Source: UBA8437 sp963582065
GTDB taxonomy: Bacteria > Planctomycetota > Planctomycetia > Planctomycetales > Planctomycetaceae
Assembly (NCBI GenBank): GCA_963582065.1
Contig: CAUZRQ010000014.1
Location: forward strand, 1 to 64,000
Length of the DNA: 64,000 nucleotides
Direction of reading: 5' to 3'
Positions 25,454-34,726 of this stretch are shown here, piece after piece (within the stretch, counting starts at the first letter, position 1; every line of letters begins with the position of its first letter). The notes below the pieces were generated by a model. It had not been told where the DNA came from, did not search any database, and saw only the letters and a program-made list of their open reading frames with translations. The position numbers and the translations under genes are program-made.

Positions 25454-27502
25454 ATGACGCGAGGCAACCGAAGGTGCACTCGAACGTTGGTCCGACGGCT
25501 GACGATGATCTGGCTGGCGATGATGTCCCCCGCCGGCCTCGCACCGGTCGCCTCGGCGCAGGCACCTCCGGCTGACGTCGCCGATCGGCTTGAGACCGGC
25601 CGCAAGGCCCTGGCCGCGCGAGTCGAAAAGCTGAAGCAGGACGACTCGATCGACCGCCGACTGGTGGCCGATGTCGAGGTATTCGCCAAGGCGATCCAAT
25701 GGGCGGTGCGTCACCGGGAGTTCCATGCACCGAGATCGGGCAAGGGCGTTTCGGCGTGGGTGGGATATGCCGAGAAGGCGCTGCAGATCGGCACCCGGCG
25801 GGCCGAAGAACTGGCCGCCGGCAAACCGTCCTGGGTGCTTCGGCCGGGCAGCACGATCCGAGGCTACTACTCGAAGGTCGACGGGTCGGTCCAGCCGTAC
25901 GCCATTTCGTTGCCCACCGGCATCAACCCGCGTTCCGGCACCCGCCATCGATTGCACCTGAAACTTCATGGCCGTGGGGCCACGCTCAACGAACTCCGTT
26001 TCATCGCCCAGCACGAGGGCAGGGCGTTGCCCAAGGGCCAGGTGTTTCTGCAACTGGATGTCTTCGGCCGTACCAACAATGCCTATCGATACGCCGGCGA
26101 GACCGACGTGTTCGAGGCACTGGCTGACGTTGAACGGCGGTTCCGCATCGACAACCGCCGTATCACGTTGTGGGGATTCTCGATGGGGGGCGCCGGTGCC
26201 TGGCACCTGGGGCTGCATCACCCCAGCCGCTGGTCCTCGGTGGGTGCCGGTGCCGGGTTCGTTGATTTCTACAAGTACCAGGAGCAGACCCGGCAGCGAC
26301 CCGACCACCAGCACAGGACGCTTTCGATCTACGACGTCGTCCCCTACGCGTTGAATGCCCACAACGTCCCGGTCTGCACCTACGGTGGAGAGATCGACAA
26401 GCAGTTGCTGGCCAGCACGACGATGGTCGAGCGGGCCAAGCGGCTGGGCGTGCCGATCAAGCTGCTGGTCGGCCCCGGGACCGGCCACCGGTTCCACCCC
26501 GACTCGTTCAAGGAGTTCATGGCGTTTCACGACGGGCACGCCCGCAAGGGGCGTCGTCCCTACCCCGGTCGAACCGATATCCGGTTTGTCACCTGGACGG
26601 TCAAGTACAACGTCTGTGAGTGGTTGACGGTCGAGGAAATGGAGCAGTTGTACCGGCCGGCGATCGTGCAGGCGACCCGGGCGACCGATGGGACGCTGAG
26701 ACTGCGGACACGGAATGTCGTCGCTTTGCAGGTTTCTCGCGATGTGGCCGACCGTATCGAGATCGACGGGGTCAGGCACCGGCTGGCGACCGCCGCGGAC
26801 GGTCTGTTGCCGGGCGTCTATTACCGGAAGAACGGCAAGGACTGGAACGTCCTGAACTACGACAACTCGAGGAACTTCCAGAAGAACGTCGATCTTAACA
26901 AGCGGCGGAATCTCCAGGGGCCGATCGACGATGCCTTCATGCAGCCGTTCGTGTGTGTCCGTGGCACCGGGACTCCCTGGACGAAGTCGCAGGACGACTG
27001 GGCACTCTGGACGCTGGATCGCTTCGGTCGCGAGTTTGACAAGTGGCTCCGCGGGCGGATCCGGGTGGTCGCCGACACCGCGGTCGACGACGAACTGATC
27101 GCCGCCAACAACCTGGTGCTCTTCGGCGATCCCGGTTCGAATGCCGTGATGGCCAGGGTGATCCAGAGACTGCCGGTTGAATGGACCCGGGAGGCGATCC
27201 GGGTGGCGGGAAAGAGTTATGACCCGTCCACGCACGGCCTCTCGATGATCTACCCCAACCCGTTGAACCCCAACCGCTACGTCGTCATCAACTCGGGCCA
27301 CACCTTCCACGAGCCCGATTTCAAGAACTCCAACTCGTGGCTGTTCCCCCGGCTGGGAGACATCGCCGTCCAGGCGTTCTCCAGGAACAAGGCGGGCGGC
27401 TACGACGAGTCGATCAAGTGGGCGGGGTTGTTCGATTCGGCATGGCAATTGGCCGGTTCGCAGGATGGCAAGAGCGGATCGAAGGACGAGACGGGAGAAT
27501 AG
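25454..27502 (+). CDS. exported alpha/beta hydrolase (esterase/S9-like)
   Basis: Encodes 682 residues starting MTRGNRRCTR; the longer upstream frame overlaps the CDGSH gene and lacks a signal, so it was not used. A signal peptide ends near PVASAQA. The nucleophile elbow is GFSMGGAG (about residue 240), in the context RFRIDNRRITLWGFSMGGAGAW typical of prolyl-oligopeptidase/PHB-depolymerase-like esterases. GPGTGHRFHPDSF near 350 supplies the likely catalytic His. The C-terminal 300 residues form an unassigned domain. The substrate is probably extracellular. Its stop is immediately followed by the ATG of the next gene. Confidence 0.85.
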   Translation: MTRGNRRCTRTLVRRLTMIWLAMMSPAGLAPVASAQAPPADVADRLETGRKALAARVEKLKQDDSIDRRLVADVEVFAKAIQWAVRHREFHAPRSGKGVSAWVGYAEKALQIGTRRAEELAAGKPSWVLRPGSTIRGYYSKVDGSVQPYAISLPTGINPRSGTRHRLHLKLHGRGATLNELRFIAQHEGRALPKGQVFLQLDVFGRTNNAYRYAGETDVFEALADVERRFRIDNRRITLWGFSMGGAGAWHLGLHHPSRWSSVGAGAGFVDFYKYQEQTRQRPDHQHRTLSIYDVVPYALNAHNVPVCTYGGEIDKQLLASTTMVERAKRLGVPIKLLVGPGTGHRFHPDSFKEFMAFHDGHARKGRRPYPGRTDIRFVTWTVKYNVCEWLTVEEMEQLYRPAIVQATRATDGTLRLRTRNVVALQVSRDVADRIEIDGVRHRLATAADGLLPGVYYRKNGKDWNVLNYDNSRNFQKNVDLNKRRNLQGPIDDAFMQPFVCVRGTGTPWTKSQDDWALWTLDRFGREFDKWLRGRIRVVADTAVDDELIAANNLVLFGDPGSNAVMARVIQRLPVEWTREAIRVAGKSYDPSTHGLSMIYPNPLNPNRYVVINSGHTFHEPDFKNSNSWLFPRLGDIAVQAFSRNKAGGYDESIKWAGLFDSAWQLAGSQDGKSGSKDETGE

Positions 27503-28567
27503 ATGGGCTCGGGCATTCGGGTGGCCGCTGATTCCCTGGTACGGTTCGCGTCGGGGTTGTTCCAGGCCGCCGGGGTTCCCCTCGACGAGGCCGACCTGGT
27601 CTCCACCAGCTTGGTCGGCTCGAACCTCCGCGGCCACGACTCTCATGGTGTCGTCCGCATTCCTGGTTACCTGCCGTTGCTGGAGACCGGCGAACTGGTG
27701 GCCGGTGCCGACCTGGTGGTGCATTCGGAGACGCCCGCGATGATCTGTGCCGATGCCGCCTTCGGCTTCGGCATGGTGCAGATGACTCGTCTGATCGAGC
27801 GACTGGAGGCCAAGGTTGACGGGCTGGGAGTGGCCTGCGGGACGCTGGTTCGTTGCGGTCATGTCGGGCGGGTGGGGGAATGGGCCGAGGCGGTGGCGAC
27901 GCGGGGCAGGGCGGCGCTGGTGACCGTCAATGACAACGGAGTGCTCAAGTGCGTGGCGCCGCCCGGAGGGACCGAGCCGACGGTCAGCACCAACCCGGTT
28001 GCGATCGGCGTGCCGACCAGCGGCCAGCCACTGGTCGTGGACATCTCGACCAGCGTCGTCGCCAACGGCAAGGTGCTGGTGCAGCACATCGCCGGTCAGC
28101 CGTGCCCGGAGGGGTGGCTGATCGATGCCGACGGCAATCCGACCACCGATCCGGCGGTTCGCTTCAGCGACCCGAGGGGCACGATCCTGCCGATGGGGGG
28201 CTACAAGGGCTTCGGGCTCTCGTTGCTGCTGGACATCCTCGTCGGCGGCCTCTCGGGGGGCAGTTGTCCGCCGGCGGCCGAAGGGGCTCCGGGGACCAAC
28301 AACGTGTTGCTGGTGGTCTGGGATCCCGAGCGATTTGCCGGGACCGGGCATTTCCTGGGCGAGGCGGACAAGTTGATCGAATTCGTGCGGGGAGTGAACC
28401 GGAAGCCGGGGGTCGAGTCGATTCGCCTGGCCGGTGACCGCAGTGCGGCGACAATGACCGAGCGGTTGGCCGAGGGTGTGCCGCTGGATGCCGGGACGTG
28501 GGAGTCGCTGTGCGAGACCGGGCGGGGGCTGGGTGTGGACCCGCCTACCACTCAAACCCCAGCATGA
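27503..28567 (+). CDS. malate/L-lactate/ureidoglycolate dehydrogenase family (Ldh2)
   Basis: Encodes 354 residues. The family signature GHDSHGVVRIPGY is near the N-terminus, followed by STNPVAIGVPT, VVDISTSVVANGK and GYKGFGLSLLLDIL, all typical of the NAD(P)-dependent Ldh2/YlbC/ComC fold, distinct from classical lactate dehydrogenase. It reduces or oxidises a 2-hydroxy acid; the exact substrate cannot be told from sequence. The ATG abuts the stop of the esterase gene, implying co-transcription. Its 3' end overlaps the convergent KAS III gene by 23 bases. Confidence 0.93.
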   Translation: MGSGIRVAADSLVRFASGLFQAAGVPLDEADLVSTSLVGSNLRGHDSHGVVRIPGYLPLLETGELVAGADLVVHSETPAMICADAAFGFGMVQMTRLIERLEAKVDGLGVACGTLVRCGHVGRVGEWAEAVATRGRAALVTVNDNGVLKCVAPPGGTEPTVSTNPVAIGVPTSGQPLVVDISTSVVANGKVLVQHIAGQPCPEGWLIDADGNPTTDPAVRFSDPRGTILPMGGYKGFGLSLLLDILVGGLSGGSCPPAAEGAPGTNNVLLVVWDPERFAGTGHFLGEADKLIEFVRGVNRKPGVESIRLAGDRSAATMTERLAEGVPLDAGTWESLCETGRGLGVDPPTTQTPA

Positions 28568-29591
28568 CACTCGACAACCCGCTGCCGATACCCAGCCAGG
28601 CGACACGCTCGCCGGCGGTCACGTGGCCGGATTCGGCACCCATCGCCGCGGCGATCGGCAACGCTGTGGCCCCGGTGTTGCCCAGGAATTCGACGGTGGA
28701 GTAGTCGATCTCCGGGTCGAGTCCCAGCCGCTCGTAGAGCAGGTTGCGGTGAGCCCGTCCGACCTGGTGAGTGAAGGACTTGTCGACGCTGTCGTTGGTC
28801 CAGCCCAGCACCGACCGGGTTTCGTCCCAGGTCGCAGCCGCCAATTCGACCCCCGCGTGCAACAACGCCTCCGAATCGGTCTCCATCCGGGGCCGGTCGT
28901 CGCCGTGGTCCTGTTTCGAGACCGCGCCTGCACAAAGCTGGTGGGCGGCGGTGTCTGAACGGACGATGCCGCCGAGCAGGCGGTGACCGGTTTGCGAGAT
29001 CCGGCGGTCGCAGAGCACGATGGCGGCCGATCCTGAGCCGATTGTCAACGAGGCGAAGGCGGGCTTGATCGTCTGCCGGGTCAGTTGCGGGTCGTTCAGC
29101 AGAGAGTCGATGGTGCCCTCGACCAGCCCGCGACCGATCTCGGTTCCCACCACGACTCCCGCGGTGACCTGCCCGAGTTCGATCATGTTCGCCAGCAGCA
29201 GGCAGCCGTTGAGCAGTCCGAGGCAGGCATTGCTGACGTCCAGGATCATGGTTTCGGGGGGCAATCCGACGGCCGCGTGCACGCTGCTGGCGGTGGCCGG
29301 TTCCAACTGGTCCCGGCAGACCGATCCGTGCACCAGGACACCGAAACGGGATGGATCGATCCCGCTGGTGGCCACGGCGTCACGAGCCGTCAGGGCACTG
29401 ATTTCCCCGGGCAGCGTTCCCGGCGGAAAGAACCGCCGCTCGCGGATACCGGTCATCAGTTCGAGCCGACCTGCGGGCAGATCGAGCCGCTGGTAGATCT
29501 CGGCCAGGCGGTTCTCGATGTCCGCCGATGTCACCACTTCGTCGGGCAGCCGATAGCACAGGGCCTCGACACAGACGTGCTGGAACCGCAT
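28545..29591 (-). CDS. 3-oxoacyl-ACP synthase III (KAS III/OleA-like)
   Basis: Encodes 348 residues of the thiolase fold. The catalytic triad is visible: Cys123 in VSNACLGLLNG, His in SFTHQVGRAHR (about 273) and Asn in EFLGNTGATALP (about 303). FabH starts fatty acid synthesis by condensing acetyl-CoA with malonyl-ACP. Here the Cys context and THQVG (FabH usually HQAN) are also compatible with OleA-like enzymes that condense longer acyl chains. No fab or oleBCD genes are adjacent. A small helical protein gene lies 28 bases upstream on the same strand. Confidence 0.88.
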   Translation of the reverse strand: MRFQHVCVEALCYRLPDEVVTSADIENRLAEIYQRLDLPAGRLELMTGIRERRFFPPGTLPGEISALTARDAVATSGIDPSRFGVLVHGSVCRDQLEPATASSVHAAVGLPPETMILDVSNACLGLLNGCLLLANMIELGQVTAGVVVGTEIGRGLVEGTIDSLLNDPQLTRQTIKPAFASLTIGSGSAAIVLCDRRISQTGHRLLGGIVRSDTAAHQLCAGAVSKQDHGDDRPRMETDSEALLHAGVELAAATWDETRSVLGWTNDSVDKSFTHQVGRAHRNLLYERLGLDPEIDYSTVEFLGNTGATALPIAAAMGAESGHVTAGERVAWLGIGSGLSSVMLGFEW

Positions 29592-29619
29592 GGGCGTTTG
29601 TGGATGCGGGGGACGGGGC

Positions 29620-29829
29620 TCAGGACAGGTTTGCCGAAGGCTGGTTGGCGAGGTTCTCGCGGAGCCGCTCTTCCAGCGTTTCGATTGCCTCGAGCTGTTC
29701 GGACCGCTGCTCGTCCGGCAAGCGACTCTCGCCGAGTGCGAGCTTCACCGAACTGCGGACGAATTGCAGGCCGCGAAGCAACAGGCCACGCTGTGCCGTC
29801 GTCAATTCCACTTGCGTCATCTCTTTCAT
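29620..29829 (-). CDS. small helical protein, function unknown
   Basis: Encodes 69 residues starting MKEMTQVELT; a TTG six bases upstream is also in frame. It is mostly charged helix (LLRGLQFVRSSVKLALGE, LEAIETLEERLRENLANQ) with coiled-coil character. It lies 28 bases before the KAS III gene and 128 bases after the flotillin gene, all on the minus strand. No family is recognised. Confidence 0.6.
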   Translation of the reverse strand: MKEMTQVELTTAQRGLLLRGLQFVRSSVKLALGESRLPDEQRSEQLEAIETLEERLRENLANQPSANLS

Positions 29830-29957
29830 GACCAATCCACCCGTCCGTCCCGGTTGTTGAATCCGCCGGTCTCGTGTTCGAGCACCCGCTCGTGTCTCTT
29901 TTCGACTCCAGCCGGTGGCTGGCTTGGGACCCGGACGTTTCGGTGGGTTGATAGCGG

Positions 29958-30890
29958 TTAAATCGAATCTTCGGCCCTCAGGTTGCCCTGCTGGAAGGCG
30001 TTGGCCATCGCCTGGGGCACCTCGGCTTCGGCCAGTACCACCTCGGCGCGGTTCTCGACCGTTTCGGCCTTCATCTCCTGTTCCTGGGCCACGGCTTGAG
30101 CACGGCGTTCCTCGGCCTTGGCCCGAGCGACCCGCATGTCGGCCTCGGCCTGGTCGGCCTGCAGCCTCGCCCCGACGTTTTCACCCACGTCGATGTCGGC
30201 GATGTCGATTGAAACGATTTCGAAGGCCGTCTGGGAATCGAGGCCCTTGTCGAGTACGGCCTTGGCGATCAGCATCGGCTGTTCGAGGACGCGTTCGTGG
30301 GAGTCGGAGGATCCGATCGCGCTGACGATGCCCTCACCCACCCGTGCGATCACGGTTTCTTCGGTCGCACCGCCGACCAGCTGAGAGAGGTTGGTGCGGA
30401 CGGTCACCCGGGCACGGGCTTTCAACTGGATCCCGTTCTTGGCGACGCCGTCGAGCGTGTGGCGGCCGTGTCGCGAAGGGTCGGGACAGTCAATCACCTT
30501 GGGGTCGACGCTGGTCCGGACGGCATCGAGAACGTCACGGCCGGCCAGGTCGATCGCCGCGGCAGTGTCCCAGTTCAATCCCAGCCGCGCCCGCGTGGCG
30601 GCGATCAGCGACTGGACAACCCGCAGGATGTTGCCGCCGGCCAGGTAGTGCGCCTCCAGGCCCTTGGTCTCGACGTCGGTGAGACCCGCCTGGACCGCCA
30701 TGATCCGAGCCTGGACCACGACGTGTGGATTGATTCTCATCAGCCGCATCAGCACCAGATTCAGTGGCCCGATTTTTGCGCCACTGGTCAACGCCCGGAT
30801 CCACGTCGGGAACAACGGCACCAGCAGCCAGAGGAAGACGAGAAACAACATCCCGCCGATGAAGATCACAGGCCAGAGAAATGGAGACAT
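29958..30890 (-). CDS. floA: flotillin-like protein FloA
   Basis: Encodes 310 residues from MSPFLWPVIF; an in-frame ATG 57 bases upstream was rejected because it puts a hydrophilic stretch before the membrane anchor. One N-terminal hydrophobic hairpin is followed by the FloA/UPF0365 core: GLTDVETKGLEAHYLAGGNI, LDGVAKNGIQLKARARVTVR, FEIVSIDIADIDVGENVGA, and an Ala/Glu-rich coiled tail (RVARAKAEERRAQAVAQEQEM). FloA organises membrane microdomains. The NfeD/YqeZ partner common in other bacteria is not adjacent. It is divergent from the RidA gene. Confidence 0.92.
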   Translation of the reverse strand: MSPFLWPVIFIGGMLFLVFLWLLVPLFPTWIRALTSGAKIGPLNLVLMRLMRINPHVVVQARIMAVQAGLTDVETKGLEAHYLAGGNILRVVQSLIAATRARLGLNWDTAAAIDLAGRDVLDAVRTSVDPKVIDCPDPSRHGRHTLDGVAKNGIQLKARARVTVRTNLSQLVGGATEETVIARVGEGIVSAIGSSDSHERVLEQPMLIAKAVLDKGLDSQTAFEIVSIDIADIDVGENVGARLQADQAEADMRVARAKAEERRAQAVAQEQEMKAETVENRAEVVLAEAEVPQAMANAFQQGNLRAEDSI

Positions 30891-31102
30891 AGGGTCAATT
30901 CCTTCGAATCCACGATTTGCGCTCCCACGCGATCGACGCGGAAACACTTATCGCCCCATTCTAGGTCTCAGAGTTCAGCGTGCAAGCGGCTGACGCTCCG
31001 TGGCCGATTCTCGTTTGGCACGGCCGACGCCAATCCGTATGCTCGGAGCCGATTCGGGTTGGCCGACAGGCCAGTCTCGTAGAGACCGACCAGGAGAAAC
31101 CG

Positions 31103-31564
31103 ATGAGTGCCGAAGCCAGGATTGCTGAACTGGGTCTCGAACTGCCGACCCCCCCGACCCCCGGCGGTACCTACATGCCGGTCGTGCAGGTCGGCGATAT
31201 CTGCTACGTCTCGGGTCACGGCCCGGTGCAGACCGACGGCACGATGATCACCGGCAAGGTGGGTGAGGAGATGGGTGAGGAGGAGGCGAACGCCGCGGCA
31301 CGTGTCGTCGGGCTGGCCATCCTCGCCACGCTCCGGGCACACCTCGGGAGCCTCGACCGCATCACCCGCTTCGTCAAGGTGCTGGGGATGGTCAACTGCA
31401 CCCCCGATTTCGGCACACAACCGCAGGTCATCAACGGTTTCAGCGACCTGGTGGTCGAGGTGTTCGGCGAGAACGGTCGTGCGGCCCGCAGCGCCGTCGG
31501 CATGGGAGCTCTGCCGGGGAACATCCCGGTCGAGATCGAGGTGATCGTCCAGGTCGCCGACTGA
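31103..31564 (+). CDS. RidA/YjgF/YER057c family protein
   Basis: Encodes 153 residues starting MSAEARIAEL, with a strong AGGAG site; the upstream in-frame extension is untranslated leader. RidA proteins hydrolyse reactive enamine/imine intermediates released by PLP enzymes and amino-acid oxidases. CYVSGHGPVQTDG, the region VNCTPDF, the conserved Arg in GRAARSAVGMGALPGN and the Glu in PVEIEVIVQV fit the longer YjgF-like subgroup (about 150 residues). An FAD-dependent oxidoreductase gene starts 77 bases downstream, a suggestive pairing. Confidence 0.92.
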   Translation: MSAEARIAELGLELPTPPTPGGTYMPVVQVGDICYVSGHGPVQTDGTMITGKVGEEMGEEEANAAARVVGLAILATLRAHLGSLDRITRFVKVLGMVNCTPDFGTQPQVINGFSDLVVEVFGENGRAARSAVGMGALPGNIPVEIEVIVQVAD

Positions 31565-31641
31565 TCTTTCCCCCGACCGCCCACACCGGGTACAAGGTCG
31601 CTGGAGGCGGACGCGTCGTCGGCTCACCAGGACCCCAGGCC

Positions 31642-32892
31642 ATGGCACGACCGGACGTGGTGATCTTCGGAGGCGGCGTCGCCGGTCTCTGGCTGCTCGA
31701 TGAACTCGTCCGGCGGGGCCACGACGCGGTGCTGCTGGAGGCCTCGCGATTGGGAAGCGGCCAGAGCATCGCGGCCCAGGGAATCATTCACGGTGGACTG
31801 AAGTACTCGCTGGCGGGCACCACCACCGCTTCGGCACTGGGCATCAGGCAGATGCCCGGTGTCTGGGCCGACTGCCTGGCCGGACGCCGCGACCCCGATC
31901 TCAGTGATGTCATCGTTCGCAGCCAGACATGCCTGCTCTGGCGCGGGAAATCGCTGGGATCGCGACTCGGTTTTCTCGGGGCCCGGCTGGGTCTCGAAGT
32001 CACCCCGCGGCCGGTTGCCCCGGGCGATTGTCCCGATGTGCTTGTCGATCACCCCGGCACGGTGGCGGTGATCGACGAACCGGTGATCGATCCGGCCAGC
32101 CTGCTCGCGTGCCTGGCCGCTCGGCATCTCTGCCGGCTGTTCCTCTACGATCCGGTTCGCACCGACTGGCGACTGTCCGGGCCCGGACAGGTCACCGACC
32201 TGAGGATTCGGCACCCGTGGGACAGTCTTCCGGGTGCCACGCTGCAAATCGCTCCCCGGTCTGTCGTGCTGGCCGCCGGAGCCGGAAACGCGATGCTCCG
32301 CGAGCGGGCGGAACTGTCCACCGGGGCGATGCAGAGGCGAGCGTTGCACATGGTGATGGTGCGGGGGGAAGCCGGGAGTCTGCCCGAACTCTGCGGGCAC
32401 CAGGTCGATGGTGCTCACACGCGAATGACGATCACGTCGTCGATCGATTCGGGTGGTCGCACCGTCTGGCAACTGGGCGGGCAGGTGGCCGAGGACGGCG
32501 TGGCGATGGAGCGGCGGGAACTGGTCGCCCACGCTGCGAGAGAACTGGCCGAGGTCCTGCCGGGGCTGGATCGTGTGCCGCTGGAGGCGACCTCCTACCG
32601 GGTGGACCGTGCCGAGGCAGCGACCCAAGACGGACGACGTCCCGCGACCCAGAGCCTGCTGGTTGATGGCAACACGATCACCGTCTGGCCCACCAAGCTG
32701 GCCCTGGCACCGGCACTTGCCCAACAGGTTGCCGGGGCCCTGGATCATCTCCCGCCGCCGGCCGTTGCCGGTGTTTCGGTGGATCTCGAGACAATCGACT
32801 GGCCACGTCCGGAGGTGGCTCGACCGCCGTGGGAAACGGCGACCGACTGGGTGCCGCTGGCGACCGCTGGAGATTCGCGGCAGGCCGCTTGA
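31642..32892 (+). CDS. FAD-dependent oxidoreductase (DAO/GlpA-like)
   Basis: Encodes 416 residues. The N-terminal FAD dinucleotide site is VVIFGGGVAGLWLLDEL, followed by LLEASRLGSGQS and GIIHGGLKY, typical of DAO-family flavoproteins such as D-amino-acid oxidase, glycerol-3-phosphate dehydrogenase and L-2-hydroxyglutarate oxidase. SVVLAAGAGN marks the second dinucleotide contact. No signal or membrane helix is seen. The substrate is uncertain; GlpA- or hydroxyglutarate-type activity is possible. It lies between ridA and an aldo/keto reductase, spaced 77 and 35 bases. Confidence 0.85.
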   Translation: MARPDVVIFGGGVAGLWLLDELVRRGHDAVLLEASRLGSGQSIAAQGIIHGGLKYSLAGTTTASALGIRQMPGVWADCLAGRRDPDLSDVIVRSQTCLLWRGKSLGSRLGFLGARLGLEVTPRPVAPGDCPDVLVDHPGTVAVIDEPVIDPASLLACLAARHLCRLFLYDPVRTDWRLSGPGQVTDLRIRHPWDSLPGATLQIAPRSVVLAAGAGNAMLRERAELSTGAMQRRALHMVMVRGEAGSLPELCGHQVDGAHTRMTITSSIDSGGRTVWQLGGQVAEDGVAMERRELVAHAARELAEVLPGLDRVPLEATSYRVDRAEAATQDGRRPATQSLLVDGNTITVWPTKLALAPALAQQVAGALDHLPPPAVAGVSVDLETIDWPRPEVARPPWETATDWVPLATAGDSRQAA

Positions 32893-32927
32893 GACCGGAT
32901 GCCGGTTGCGAGGTCCGAGACCCGAAC

Positions 32928-33680
32928 ATGAACACTCGCCCGCTGGGACGCACCGGCCTGGAAGTTTCCCCGCTGGGGTTCGGAGCCTTCAAGATCGGTC
33001 GCAACCAGGGGAGCAAGTACGAGCGGACCTACGAGTTGCCCGACGAATCGGGTGTCGCGGAGTTGCTGGGTCGTGTCCTGGGACTGGGCATCACCTACAT
33101 CGACACCGCCCCCGCCTACGGGCTCAGCGAAGAACGTCTTGGACGGGTCCTGGCCGATCACCCGTCCCGACCGGTGATCTCGACCAAGGTCGGTGAGACG
33201 TTTCAGGACGGTGTGTCGACGTACGATTTCTCGGCCGAGGCGACTCGGGCGAGTGTCGAGCGGAGTGCCCGGCGACTGGGTCGCGAGATGCTCGACGTGG
33301 TCCTGGTCCACTCCGACGGCAACGACCTGTCGATCCAGGACGCCACCGGCGTGGTGGGGACGCTGTTGGAACTGAAGGCCGAGGGCCTGGTCAGAGCGGT
33401 TGGCTTCTCGGGCAAGACCGTCGACGGGGCGCGGCGGGCGATCGAGTGGGCCGACGTGCTGATGGTCGAGTATCACCGGGAGGACCGGTCGCACGAGACG
33501 GTGATTCGTGAGGCCCACGAGCGGGGGATCGGTGTGGTTGTCAAGAAGGGACTCGCATCCGGGCGTCTGCCACCGGCCGAGTCGATCCGGTTCGTACTCG
33601 GTCAGCCGGGTGTCAGTTCGTTGATCGTCGGAAGCCTGAATGCCAGGCACCTGGCCGAGAACGTGGCCGCGGCGGGGTGA
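32928..33680 (+). CDS. aldo/keto reductase
   Basis: Encodes 250 residues starting MNTRPLGRTGLEVSPLGFG, the classic AKR N-terminus. Catalytic residues are visible: Asp and Tyr in DTAPAYGLSEERLG, Lys in ISTKVGE and His in VLVHSDG. It is shorter than most AKRs (about 300-330), mainly by trimmed loops and C-terminus. Reaction: NAD(P)H-dependent reduction of an aldehyde or ketone, substrate unknown. It follows the FAD gene by 35 bases and converges on the ornithine-cyclodeaminase-like gene 24 bases beyond its stop. Confidence 0.92.
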   Translation: MNTRPLGRTGLEVSPLGFGAFKIGRNQGSKYERTYELPDESGVAELLGRVLGLGITYIDTAPAYGLSEERLGRVLADHPSRPVISTKVGETFQDGVSTYDFSAEATRASVERSARRLGREMLDVVLVHSDGNDLSIQDATGVVGTLLELKAEGLVRAVGFSGKTVDGARRAIEWADVLMVEYHREDRSHETVIREAHERGIGVVVKKGLASGRLPPAESIRFVLGQPGVSSLIVGSLNARHLAENVAAAG

Positions 33681-33704
33681 TCCCGGGTGATGGGGCGGCC
33701 CGGG

Positions 33705-34640
33705 TCAACCCGCCGCCAACTCCAGCAACCGGTCGGCCAGTGCCACCTCGGTGCCGGCCAACCCCAACGAGCAGAAGAGCGTGACCTGGTCGTCGGAGGT
33801 GCGGCCCGCCACGGCACCCGAGATCACCTCGCCCAACGACACGACCCGTTCGGCATCGGGTGTGCCCGCCACCAGGAACCGGTCGCCGTAGTCGTCCAAC
33901 TGGGCCGGGGCGTCGGTGACCAGCACGTCGGCCGCCTGGTACAGGGCGACCGGCAGTTCGCTGCTGTCCCGGAACTTCGGACCGACGTTCTGCACGTGGG
34001 TTCCCGCCGCGATCCAGTCGGCCTCGAGCACCGGATTGTCGCTGACCGTCGAACAGATCACCACGTCGGCGTTGGCCACCGCCTGCTGGGCCGAATCGGC
34101 CGGTTCGATGTCCATGCCGACCGACCCGGACATCTCGCGGCAGAACTCCCGGCATCGTGCCGCGGTTCGGCTGAAGGCCCGGATCCGGGTGAACTCCCGC
34201 ACCGCACACGCGGCCGCCAACTGGGTGCGAGCCTGTTTGCCGGTGCCGACCAGGGCGAGCGTTAGGGCGTCGGCCCGGGCGAGGGTGTCGACGGCGGCCC
34301 CACCGATGGCGCCTGTTCTCAGCGGTCCCAGGGCGCGGCCGGCGACCAGTCCCAGCAGCGACCCGTTGGCCGTGTCGAAGACGGCGACCAGTTCGTCCCG
34401 CTCGGCGCTGCCGAAGTGTGCCATGTCATAGACGCGGAAGCCGATCCGACCGCCGGCCGGGTCCGAGTAGGCACCGGCGGTGAAGACCAACTGGCCCCAC
34501 TCCAGCGGGGCCGCCAGGCGGGCCGGCGCCACCTGGGTGCCGGCCGCGTGCCGACGAAACGCCTCGGCCATCACCTCGACCGATTCGGACATCGTGATCA
34601 GTCGCTCGACATCCCCGTCACCCAGTACCCGCACCGTCAT
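33705..34640 (-). CDS. ornithine cyclodeaminase/mu-crystallin family protein
   Basis: Encodes 311 residues from MTVRVLGDGDV; the ATG 21 bases upstream gives a less family-like start. Visible features are AAPLEW, the Rossmann glycine motif LALVGTGKQARTQL, VVICSTVSDNPVL, HVQNVGPKFRDSSELP and DDQVTLFCSLGLAGTEVA. Members include ornithine cyclodeaminase, ketimine reductase and alanine dehydrogenase; which one applies cannot be told. It is convergent with the aldo/keto reductase and divergent from surE. Confidence 0.92.
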   Translation of the reverse strand: MTVRVLGDGDVERLITMSESVEVMAEAFRRHAAGTQVAPARLAAPLEWGQLVFTAGAYSDPAGGRIGFRVYDMAHFGSAERDELVAVFDTANGSLLGLVAGRALGPLRTGAIGGAAVDTLARADALTLALVGTGKQARTQLAAACAVREFTRIRAFSRTAARCREFCREMSGSVGMDIEPADSAQQAVANADVVICSTVSDNPVLEADWIAAGTHVQNVGPKFRDSSELPVALYQAADVLVTDAPAQLDDYGDRFLVAGTPDAERVVSLGEVISGAVAGRTSDDQVTLFCSLGLAGTEVALADRLLELAAG

Positions 34641-34726
34641 CGACCTACTCCCCGACACCAATCGCAGTTGTTACACTCGGCCGCGTCGATTTTACGCCAG
34701 TTCCCCGTCACCGCCAGTTCGAGCCG

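Noticed and set aside
25238..28606. Minus-strand open frame of about 1120 codons
   Set aside because: Antisense to the esterase and Ldh2 genes, both with recognised motifs. Long antisense frames are expected at this GC content.
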